Assembly: GCF_002027705.1 (NCBI RefSeq)
Contig: NZ_MBTG01000056.1
Span: forward strand, 186,001 to 250,000
Origin: Paenibacillus ferrarius
Lineage (GTDB): Bacteria; Bacillota; Bacilli; Paenibacillales; NBRC-103111
Length of the DNA stretch: 64,000 nucleotides
Direction of reading: 5' to 3'
The notes below the pieces were generated by a model, which worked only from the letters and a program-made list of their open reading frames with translations, did not search any database and had not been told where the DNA came from. Numbering within the stretch: position 1 is the stretch's first letter; the number at the start of each line of letters is the position of its first letter. Below are positions 1 to 6,532 of this stretch, in pieces. The translations under genes and the position numbers were made by a program.

Positions 1-327
1 TAATTGAACAACTAACTTATAGGACTTACCGAAATAGTTACCTTCTAAATGCAAAATGTCCTCATTCTCGAAATATGAAAATGATACAGGATATCTATTG
101 CTTGAATTTGGATAATGTTCTTGGAATTCAGCAGGAATAACACCATCTTCGTCCCATACAAAGTAAATACGACTATAGTTAGTTTCTACACTTGCATACA
201 CTTGGTAATAATTGTTGATTGTTTCTTTACCATTAACTCTAGCAATCACATGAACCTTATCTCCTGAAAGTGGTTCGTCCCTGTAATTTATAACTACTTG
301 GCGAAGATCGTCTTTATAATCATTCAT
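1..327 (-). CDS. Hypothetical phage protein, C-terminus outside the window
   Basis: An open frame on the minus strand starts at base 327 (ATG) and runs off the left edge without a stop, giving at least 109 residues. A GAGGAG ribosome site sits seven bases before the start, so the start is well supported. The visible part is soluble, rich in Tyr, Asn and Asp, with no signal peptide or membrane segment and no motif I recognise. It is the most distal visible gene of the leftward cluster that includes the genes at 400-576 and 656-850. Function unknown. Confidence 0.6.
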   Translation of the reverse strand, partial: MNDYKDDLRQVVINYRDEPLSGDKVHVIARVNGKETINNYYQVYASVETNYSRIYFVWDEDGVIPAEFQEHYPNSSNRYPVSFSYFENEDILHLEGNYFGKSYKLVVQL

Positions 328-399
328 AGTAATTCTCCTCATTGTTGTAATATGGAAACTACGAATATATTAACATTTTTGTATTATCATTGCATACCA

Positions 400-576
400 T
401 TATTTAGGCTTAGAATTGATTACATTCAATACACTAAACACTATCGTCACACAAATAAGCGTGTATATGACTATCTTTATGTACATTGGTAGTTGATTGA
501 ATGTACCTGTGAATAGTGACGTTAGTGAACCCAGTATAAGTAGTATTGCGATTACAATCGCGTTGTTTTTAGTCAA
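400..576 (-). CDS. Small two-helix membrane protein, holin-like size
   Basis: I place the start at the TTG at base 576 because AAAGGAGG lies nine bases before it; the frame is open further upstream but without a ribosome site. The 58-residue product has a lysine-containing N-terminus, a hydrophobic helix at about residues 7-24, a short loop, a second helix at about 30-50 and a basic tail. Size and topology fit small phage holins or membrane accessory proteins, but the lysis-type holin of this prophage is at 41849-42061. It lies downstream of the 656-850 gene on the same strand and is probably co-transcribed. Exact role unknown. Confidence 0.55.
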   Translation of the reverse strand: MTKNNAIVIAILLILGSLTSLFTGTFNQLPMYIKIVIYTLICVTIVFSVLNVINSKPK

Positions 577-655
577 TGTGATATTCCTCCTTTTTCTTGG
601 ATATGATATAATAAAGGAACTAAAGGAAGGCTCCAACCTTCCCTTAGTTGCTTGT

Positions 656-850
656 CTAGCGTTTGCGGTGCTTTCTACTTCTTGGCGGGAGTGAAGCATC
701 GCTTTTTACTATGTCCTGCTTTCTTTCGTCTGCTTCGCGTTCATTTCGTCTATCTCGCCTATTTGCGAAGTAGAGGAAGATGGAAACCGATGCCCCGATT
801 AAAGCAGGTGCTAGGGCTTTAATGACGTCTAACCATATCATTGGCGTCAT
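656..850 (-). CDS. Small single-span membrane protein with highly charged tail
   Basis: This 64-residue protein has one hydrophobic segment (about residues 9-28) followed by a strongly charged Arg/Glu/Asp/Lys tail. The SD-like AGAAGGG touches the first ATG (850); the second in-frame ATG at 841 has better spacing, so 61 residues is likely. It is the first gene after a near-consensus leftward promoter at 888-916 flanked by TAAAAATAA boxes. A short pair of small proteins with a similar layout occurs on the minus strand near the right end (52890-53269). Function unknown; possibly lysogenic conversion or holin-related. Confidence 0.55.
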   Translation of the reverse strand: MTPMIWLDVIKALAPALIGASVSIFLYFANRRDRRNEREADERKQDIVKSDASLPPRSRKHRKR

Positions 851-887
851 TCCCTTCTATGTATTTGTGTTTCTTTGGTACTTCTTT

Positions 888-928
888 ATTATAAGTTATT
901 TTTAGTTTAAAGTCAAATGTTATTTTTA
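888..928 (-). promoter_or_regulatory. Leftward sigma-A-type promoter with two TAAAAATAA boxes
   Basis: On the minus strand TTGACT (916-911) and TATAAT (893-888) are separated by exactly 17 bases, a near-perfect vegetative promoter driving the 656-850 gene. TAAAAATAA occurs twice: at 928-920, with its first base 12 bases upstream of the -35, and at 904-896 inside the spacer. The upstream copy has the same geometry as in the promoters at 2238, 4292 and 46857. A second copy between -35 and -10 is where a repressor would block polymerase, so operator function is a reasonable inference. Confidence 0.7.
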
Positions 929-1873
929 TTTTATAGAATGAGGCTCGTAACGGCGTTTCAGGCGTATTATGTGCTAATGAAAGTGTAGGTGAGGTTATGT
1001 GGTGTAACGTTGTATTTAGGGCTTCCTGAGGCGTTAGGATGGATGATAGTGGGTTAGGGAAAGGTGAGTGAGTGAATAGTGGAATGGATCATGTTAGGTG
1101 AATAGTATAGTGAGAATGGTAGATGGCATGTTGATAGGTGATAGTTATTGGATGGATTATGGTGATAGGTAATGGCTATAACGTAGAGAGTGGATAATTA
1201 TATAGTTAACATGTAAGTTAATGTAATATGAGTGTGATGATATATTAACATCAAACTAATACCAATAGTTTATCAATTGAACTAAGTCGTTATTGTTATT
1301 AACAGAATGGGAACTGGGGCGTTTAGTGTCCCTATGCTAGTATTATACATATCCCTTTATACATAAACCTTTTTAATCGTCACATCCTTGTTAAACAAGC
1401 TATTATCAATGAGTATTCATGTAAGTTACTTACTATTATATATCCTGATAATATATAGATATCGGGATCTATCCTTTATATATAAGCCTTTTCATAGGTG
1501 GGGGGATGGTTCACACCTTACAAAAAGTAAGTGAGACAGTGAGGGGCTGCAACTGATTATCCCACAGCATCTTCCCAATTTTCCACTTTTACTTTCATCT
1601 TCAGCTCCTCAATTTAACTCCTAATCCATGCCCATATTCCATAAATTTTAATCATGTTCCCACTCATAAAACTATTATATTTTTCTTTATTTATATACTA
1701 TTTTCCATACCTACTTTTTCGGCTAAAATTTATTTTTTCAACATATTCCCCTACATTATCCCCCTCAAACCTTGATACATAAGGCTTTCTATGATTAAAC
1801 TCTCCTTTATCCCTAACATACGACACTATAAAACTCATTTTTTTGTTTTACATAGGCATAAAATGGATCTATT
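929..1873. other. Gene-free kilobase with G/C strand switch; candidate replication origin or control region
   Basis: No credible gene is present in 945 bases. Counted by hand, bases 1021-1200 hold about 65 G and 8 C on the top strand, while 1561-1740 hold about 6 G and 47 C, so strand composition inverts within the region. The left part carries loose repeats of the type GGTGATAG and TTAGGTGAATAG. The centre (about 1435-1490) is very AT-rich and contains the hairpin ATAGAT-N6-ATCTAT. The right part has CTTAC-AAAAA-GTAAG near 1525. Leftward genes lie on one side and rightward replication genes on the other. Origin function is inference. Confidence 0.4.
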
Positions 1874-2209
1874 GTGGCTATCATTAATTATACGGACATA
1901 CAAACTATATTAAATTGTCCGATAGAAAGAGAGGGTCATCATATGTTCATTAAATTATCCCAAAAGCACAAAGTAGGTAGAACCTTCGTTATCGTGTCGT
2001 TAAACTCATCCGATTTAGTAGATATAGGTTACGTTGCTAAGCTCCAGAAAGAGATGGAGAAGTACTTCGGCTTTCCAGTTTACTTCTACAACGTCGAGAA
2101 TAAACAGTGTCTTGGTGAGTCAGAAGATGTAATAAGCTGGATTCAAAGTAACGTAGAAACAGTAAGTTGGGAACACTGGGCAATCAAGGAGGAAGCAGCC
2201 GTAGTATAG
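1874..2209 (+). CDS. Hypothetical phage protein, about 88-111 residues
   Basis: The frame opens at a GTG (1874) with only a weak ribosome site. An in-frame ATG at 1943 is preceded by GAGAGGG at good spacing, so the real product is probably the 88-residue version. It is a soluble mixed alpha/beta protein rich in aromatic residues near its C-terminus, with no motif I recognise. It is the first rightward gene after the gene-free kilobase, and its stop codon lies in the loop of a terminator hairpin. Function unknown. Confidence 0.55.
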   Translation: MAIINYTDIQTILNCPIEREGHHMFIKLSQKHKVGRTFVIVSLNSSDLVDIGYVAKLQKEMEKYFGFPVYFYNVENKQCLGESEDVISWIQSNVETVSWEHWAIKEEAAVV

Positions 2210-2220
2210 GCTGTTTTTTC
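2194..2220 (+). terminator. Rho-independent terminator after the 1874-2209 gene
   Basis: AGCAGCC (2194-2200) pairs with GGCTGTT (2209-2215), followed by a T-run. The stop codon of the upstream gene is in the loop, so the hairpin ends that transcript and isolates the promoter at 2238-2277. Confidence 0.65.
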
Positions 2221-2237
2221 TTTTCTTTATTATAAAC

Positions 2238-2277
2238 TAAAAATAATATTTACATAATAAATTATATGTGTTACATT
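2238..2277 (+). promoter_or_regulatory. Box-linked promoter of the primase-like gene
   Basis: TAAAAATAA at 2238-2246 is followed by TTTACA (2249-2254), a 17-base spacer and TACATT (2272-2277), preceded by TGT as an extended -10. The same arrangement recurs at 4292-4332 and 46857-46897. Transcription should begin near 2283, so the GTG at 2268 that opens the long frame lies inside the promoter and is not a start codon. Confidence 0.65.
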
Positions 2278-2324
2278 TTTATTGGAGGGAGGAAATTGGA
2301 AGAATTTATAACTACATAAGGGAG

Positions 2325-4280
2325 ATGATTCGCTGTTTGAAATTATTATTAGATACATATCCGTTTAGCAAGAAGCCAACAGGAAGTGAAATACCTGTGC
2401 TATCCAATAGAATTAGCAAATATCCAGTAGATATTACGGCTGCAGAACTTGCACAAGAAATAGTTAAAGGGAAGACATTCGTTCCAGTAACGCTAACTGA
2501 AGTTGGAGAAAAAAAGAGAGCTCAATTAAATTGGAAGTCGCAAGAAATAATTTGTTTAGATTTTGACAATGAAAAGAGTATTCCTGATCCTGATAATCCC
2601 AAAAAGAAAATCAAAGTTAAAGATATCAAGATGACATTAGCGGCCGCGTTAGAGGAGTTTAAGGATACTGCAATGTTCATTTACACATCATTCAGCCACA
2701 AACCAGATCATCCAAAGTTTCGTGTTGTATTTGCATTAGAAAAAGTCTGTTATTCATCTAACGATATCATATCAACATACAATTATTTTGAATCGAAGTA
2801 TCCTTACATAGATACAAATTGCTCTGAGGTTGCACGAATGTTCTATGGTGGCAAAGAGCTTTTCGAATTAAATTACTCTAATCGAATACCCATTGTTATA
2901 GCCTCGTCCATCAATAAGAGTAAAAATAATGGTGGTGGTTTATGTGACTTTGATAGCATTAGGGTATTATCTAATGAATATAATAGTCACCAAAACCCCC
3001 CATCTAAAGTTATCATCAATAGTAATACTCAGCTCAATATCCAACAAGACAATATGCTGGAGTACATTAAGTCTAAGAATATAGATAGGCTACATACAAT
3101 ACTTAATCCTAATGCTGTAGACTTCTATACATATAGTGAAACAGTCGAACATATCAAAAGCCAAGACTTAAGACTATTCTTAGGAATCAATGCCCCAACC
3201 TTCAGATGTATATTTCATGACGACAATTCACCAAGCGCAAGCATATTCAAGAGCGATAAATCAAATGACATTCTATACTGCTGCAACAGTTCCAATTGTA
3301 AGTTTGGTACTGGAAATGTAATCAAATGTGTTGAGTGGCTGCTAAAATGCAATAGACTTCAAGCTTTACGTTTTCTCAGACAGGTCTATAAAATTGGATT
3401 TCATCAAACAGAATGGCAAAAGGAACAAATCGAGTTTTTAGATGAGAATATTCGCTATGTTCAAAGTGAAGAATTTTCGTATTCACAACCAATTCAATAC
3501 AAGTTGATCAAAAACTACATAGGTGATTTAGTAAATTTTTGGAGCATTGCAAAGGACTACCTCCCACCTGAACACTATTCTTCAGAGCAGTCAGAAGTAT
3601 TGTTTTATGCAAGCATAGGTCATTTTAACAAAGTCTACGGTAAGAACAAAAGTGTAAAGAGACTCGGAGATAGGTTATCGCTATTCACATATTTGAAGTA
3701 CATTAAAAAATTAAAGGAATCTGAGATCCCAGATAGAATGTTGAAGGAATCAAAAAAATACATAATCAAGAATAAAGCATTAAACAATCAGGACTCATAT
3801 AATTTAATTCAACATTATGTTGCATACCCACTTACTCAAGATGTATTAGTTGATGCTGAAGACAAAGCTCTAGAATATAGAAATAGTGAGTTCACAATGA
3901 AAGCATGGTCGTGGGAGACAATAGCAAGAACACTTAATGAAGAAGAAGCAAATCGAGTGTTTCCTCAGATGGGGGGAAAGAAAACTAAGATTAGAGAAAA
4001 AAGCCATAAGATGACTACAGAAATTGAGATAGTTGGTATGAAATTGATCAGTGAGAATGGCTGGACGACAGAGAAAGAGATTTTGGAGAATGTTGACTTG
4101 ACTATTATTACATCCAAGACAGGCAAAGAGAGACAGATGAAGAAGATTATCTTTGAGTTTATGCAAAAGTATGGGTTAATCAAATTTCAACTTAACAAGA
4201 AGCTATCCGCGGAACTAGGCATTCCACCAACAGTTACAGAAAATGGAGTAGGCTATCCAAGAATTATCTATAAAAAATGA
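2325..4280 (+). CDS. Primase-like protein with CHC2-type zinc finger
   Basis: The frame is open from 2268, but that part overlaps the promoter; ATG 2325 or TTG 2337 are the plausible starts. The N-terminal third has an acidic LDFDNE motif and an FRVVFAL strand pattern typical of the primase-polymerase (RepB/AEP-like) fold. Near DNA 3205-3320 is a zinc-finger segment: Cys in FRCIFHDD, then two Cys pairs ending in SNCKFG, resembling the CHC2 finger of DnaG-like primases. The C-terminal third is unassigned. A role in starting phage DNA replication is inferred. A seven-codon reading frame with a much stronger ribosome site (2296-2319) lies just before the start and may couple translation. Confidence 0.6.
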   Translation: MIRCLKLLLDTYPFSKKPTGSEIPVLSNRISKYPVDITAAELAQEIVKGKTFVPVTLTEVGEKKRAQLNWKSQEIICLDFDNEKSIPDPDNPKKKIKVKDIKMTLAAALEEFKDTAMFIYTSFSHKPDHPKFRVVFALEKVCYSSNDIISTYNYFESKYPYIDTNCSEVARMFYGGKELFELNYSNRIPIVIASSINKSKNNGGGLCDFDSIRVLSNEYNSHQNPPSKVIINSNTQLNIQQDNMLEYIKSKNIDRLHTILNPNAVDFYTYSETVEHIKSQDLRLFLGINAPTFRCIFHDDNSPSASIFKSDKSNDILYCCNSSNCKFGTGNVIKCVEWLLKCNRLQALRFLRQVYKIGFHQTEWQKEQIEFLDENIRYVQSEEFSYSQPIQYKLIKNYIGDLVNFWSIAKDYLPPEHYSSEQSEVLFYASIGHFNKVYGKNKSVKRLGDRLSLFTYLKYIKKLKESEIPDRMLKESKKYIIKNKALNNQDSYNLIQHYVAYPLTQDVLVDAEDKALEYRNSEFTMKAWSWETIARTLNEEEANRVFPQMGGKKTKIREKSHKMTTEIEIVGMKLISENGWTTEKEILENVDLTIITSKTGKERQMKKIIFEFMQKYGLIKFQLNKKLSAELGIPPTVTENGVGYPRIIYKK

Positions 4281-4291
4281 TTTATATAAAA

Positions 4292-4332
4292 TAAAAATAA
4301 CTGTTTACATAAAATAAAAGTCGTGTTACATT
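4292..4332 (+). promoter_or_regulatory. Box-linked promoter upstream of the ParB-like gene
   Basis: TAAAAATAA (4292-4300), TTTACA (4304-4309), 17-base spacer and TACATT with upstream TGT (4327-4332) match the 2238 promoter element for element. A strong GGGAGGTG ribosome site follows but leads only to ATG-GTT-TAA, a two-codon frame, before the next box at 4379. Confidence 0.65.
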
Positions 4333-4376
4333 GTTAATGGGAGGTGTTGAAAATGGTTTAAAGGCATTTAATTAAA

Positions 4377-4387
4377 AGTAAAAATAA
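4377..4387 (+). promoter_or_regulatory. AAGTAAAAATAA-type box before the ParB-like gene
   Basis: AGTAAAAATAA followed by TATTATA lies 36 bases before the start codon of the 4413 gene and just upstream of its AAAAGGAG ribosome site. The same string at nearly the same distance precedes genes at 10244, 20067, 42102 and 54300. It may be a second, compact promoter or operator; no standard -35 is visible. Confidence 0.45.
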
Positions 4388-4412
4388 TATTATAAATAAA
4401 AAAGGAGTAATT

Positions 4413-5588
4413 ATGGGAATGATTCAAATTGAAAAACTAAATCCACATCCAAAGAATGAATACTATTTTACTGATGTTGTCGGTGATAAGTATGAAGAAA
4501 TCAAACGCAGCATCAATACATATGGTATACGCGATCCTCTAAAGGTTACGACAGCTTATACAATTATCAGTGGTCACCAACGATATAGGATTGCACGAGA
4601 TTTAGGATTGTCAGAAGTCCCAGTTGAGATTGTTGATGTCGATGAGTGGAAAGCCGAGTACATGTTAATTGCTGAGAATACTGAACGCCGCGGAGAAGCC
4701 GAAGGAGATCCAATAAAAAAGGCTAGAATTATTCAGTTTTTAAAAGATTATTGGAACATAAAAAAGGGAAGTCGTAGTGACCTTGGACCAAAAGTCCGAA
4801 GTTCAAAAGAAATGGCAGATTATATTGGGGAAGACGAACGAACGACACGCAGACTTGCCAAATTAAATGAACTTATTCCACAACTTCAATCACTTGTATC
4901 GTCTGGAAAGTTTAGTGTGAGAGCAGCAGAGCAACTAGCATATCTAACAGAAGAAGAGCAAGAAGTTTTATTTGAAGAGAGAGGAGAAGCAATTAGTGAA
5001 ATGACACTTGACGAATCCAAAAAGCTTAGAAAGGAAAATGAACAATTAAAAAAACAACTTCTAAATAGTAAGGATACGGAAACTAAAATAGCGAATGCAC
5101 TTGAAGATAAAAGAACGCTAGAATTGGAGTTAATCAATTTAAAAAATGAAAAGACTAAGACTGAGTTTATCACTAACAATATAATGGTGGATAAGCCTGA
5201 AACTCTTGATAAAATTACTAGATTAGAAGAGCAAATTAAGGAAAAGGAGGGGTATGTTGAAAAGTATCGTAAATCACTAAAAGAATTAAATGAGAAAAAT
5301 GCAATCATTAATAAGTTCATGGGTGAAAACACTAATTTTCAACTCGTATCAAAAGCAAGCGAAGTAACTTTAAAAATGCTTGATTTTACCAAAGAAATGA
5401 GTAGATATGATTATCTTTCTGAGGTTTTTAATGAAATTCCCGATGCTACAAGAAAAGAATATGTGAGAAGTATTTATGGTGTATATAAATGGGCTAGGAA
5501 TATTCTTCAAGAAGTGAAACATGATGATGTAATTGGAGTTAATAAAAATATTATTGATGTTAAAAAAACAAACGTGGAGGTTATTTAA
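4413..5588 (+). CDS. ParB/Spo0J-like protein with coiled-coil tail
   Basis: 391 residues. Residues 1 to about 95 form a ParB N-terminal domain: N-terminal LNPHP, then SGHQRYRIA and the ENTERR arginine patch used for CTP/nuclease-type chemistry in the family. A helix-turn-helix (roughly 125-185, with EDERTTRRLAKL) follows, then a long charged coiled coil. ParB-type proteins bind DNA and act in partition or transcription; no ParA ATPase is visible nearby, so a regulatory or DNA-organising role is as likely as partition. It has a box-linked promoter at 4292 and a second box at 4377. The next gene begins three bases after its stop. Confidence 0.75.
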   Translation: MGMIQIEKLNPHPKNEYYFTDVVGDKYEEIKRSINTYGIRDPLKVTTAYTIISGHQRYRIARDLGLSEVPVEIVDVDEWKAEYMLIAENTERRGEAEGDPIKKARIIQFLKDYWNIKKGSRSDLGPKVRSSKEMADYIGEDERTTRRLAKLNELIPQLQSLVSSGKFSVRAAEQLAYLTEEEQEVLFEERGEAISEMTLDESKKLRKENEQLKKQLLNSKDTETKIANALEDKRTLELELINLKNEKTKTEFITNNIMVDKPETLDKITRLEEQIKEKEGYVEKYRKSLKELNEKNAIINKFMGENTNFQLVSKASEVTLKMLDFTKEMSRYDYLSEVFNEIPDATRKEYVRSIYGVYKWARNILQEVKHDDVIGVNKNIIDVKKTNVEVI

Positions 5589-5591
5589 TAT

Positions 5592-6200
5592 ATGACAAAT
5601 TCATTAGAAGTAAAAGTTAATAAAATGGAAAGAATTCTTGAAAAACTAGCTTTGGGGCAAAATAATACTTTCGAAATTATTAGTGAACTAACGAACACTG
5701 TCACTGATGAAATTAGAGAGCAAGTCAAACAAGTTGTAACAGCAAACTCGTTAGAATTAAATCAAACTGTTCAGACTGTTAAAACTGAAATCAAAACAGA
5801 TATTGAACGCATTGATGATAAAATTAGCAAAACACAGGAGATGGCTATCAGCACAGCTAGAGTTTCACAAACATCATCTAATTATGTCGATCAAGGTGAA
5901 TTTGGAGACATGTTTAGAGTATCAATTAGTTCCAATAGAATCGGTAGATTGTTTAAAGCTGTGGGGTTAGCAAAAGCAAGCAAAAGAAAAACAACACCAT
6001 ATGATAAGTTTAAACCTAAATATGCTAAGACAGTTATTTTTGAGGAAAAACAATCTTATCAATGGCACTATAAAAATTGCATGGATTATATCGAAGATTG
6101 GTTAGAGAAAAAAGGACTTCTTGAAGAATTCTATACAATTGAAGTACGGGATGATATGGAGGTATACATTGATCGACTGTATAATCAGCTTGACTCATAA
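5592..6200 (+). CDS. Coiled-coil phage protein of unknown function
   Basis: 202 residues, starting three bases after the ParB-like gene with a GGAGG ribosome site inside that gene's end, so the two are co-translated. Residues about 5-90 are helical and charged, predicted coiled coil. The C-terminal half is basic and aromatic (from about residue 115) and may be a small DNA- or protein-binding domain. No family recognised. Tight coupling suggests that it works with the ParB-like protein. Confidence 0.6.
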   Translation: MTNSLEVKVNKMERILEKLALGQNNTFEIISELTNTVTDEIREQVKQVVTANSLELNQTVQTVKTEIKTDIERIDDKISKTQEMAISTARVSQTSSNYVDQGEFGDMFRVSISSNRIGRLFKAVGLAKASKRKTTPYDKFKPKYAKTVIFEEKQSYQWHYKNCMDYIEDWLEKKGLLEEFYTIEVRDDMEVYIDRLYNQLDS

Positions 6201-6230
6201 TAACAATAAATAAATATAAAATAAAAATAA
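6190..6230 (+). promoter_or_regulatory. Promoter-like element immediately before a possibly leaderless gene
   Basis: TTGACT at 6190-6195 overlaps the end of the upstream gene; TATAAA at 6215-6220 could serve as -10 with a long 19-base spacer. AAATAAAAATAA (6219-6230) overlaps the expected start of transcription, three bases before the ATG at 6233. No ribosome site lies between. Confidence 0.4.
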
Positions 6231-6232
6231 TA

Positions 6233-6508
6233 ATGAAATACATAACGATAATAGGCGGCCAGAAAAAGTGGTATAAGGCAGTAACAGACGATTTAAATCT
6301 TGAGTTAATACATGATGGAGGAGAGCATCCAAAACGCATATTGGGCAAACTCAAGCGTTCTAAGGCTATATTCTTGGTTCTTACAGCTACTTCACACAAT
6401 GCGACTTATATGTGTGTGGAGTACGCCAAGGAGCTTGGTATTCCTTGCTTTAAATTAAAGGGATGTAAGTCACAATTGAGAGAGTTGATACTACAACTGG
6501 ATCATTAG
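6233..6508 (+). CDS. DUF2325 family small protein
   Basis: 91 residues with the DUF2325 pattern: N-terminal strand ending IIGGQ, a central HDGGEHP histidine motif, a hydrophobic LVLTATSHNATY stretch and a C-terminal GIPCFKLKG strand. The family is a short Rossmann-like domain of unknown biochemical role. There is no Shine-Dalgarno in the 20 bases before the ATG, which are nearly pure A/T, so a leaderless transcript or coupling to the gene ending at 6200 is possible. It precedes the RNA polymerase gene by 25 bases and is probably in the same operon. Confidence 0.65.
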   Translation: MKYITIIGGQKKWYKAVTDDLNLELIHDGGEHPKRILGKLKRSKAIFLVLTATSHNATYMCVEYAKELGIPCFKLKGCKSQLRELILQLDH

Positions 6509-6532
6509 TAAACGAATGGAGGAATTCTGAAT

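Noticed and set aside
1021-1260. Degenerate repeats as a CRISPR array
   Set aside because: Units are short, irregular and without spacers of constant length.
2268-2324. GTG at 2268 as start of the primase-like gene
   Set aside because: It lies inside the promoter (just before the -10), so it would not be transcribed; ATG 2325 or TTG 2337 are the credible starts.
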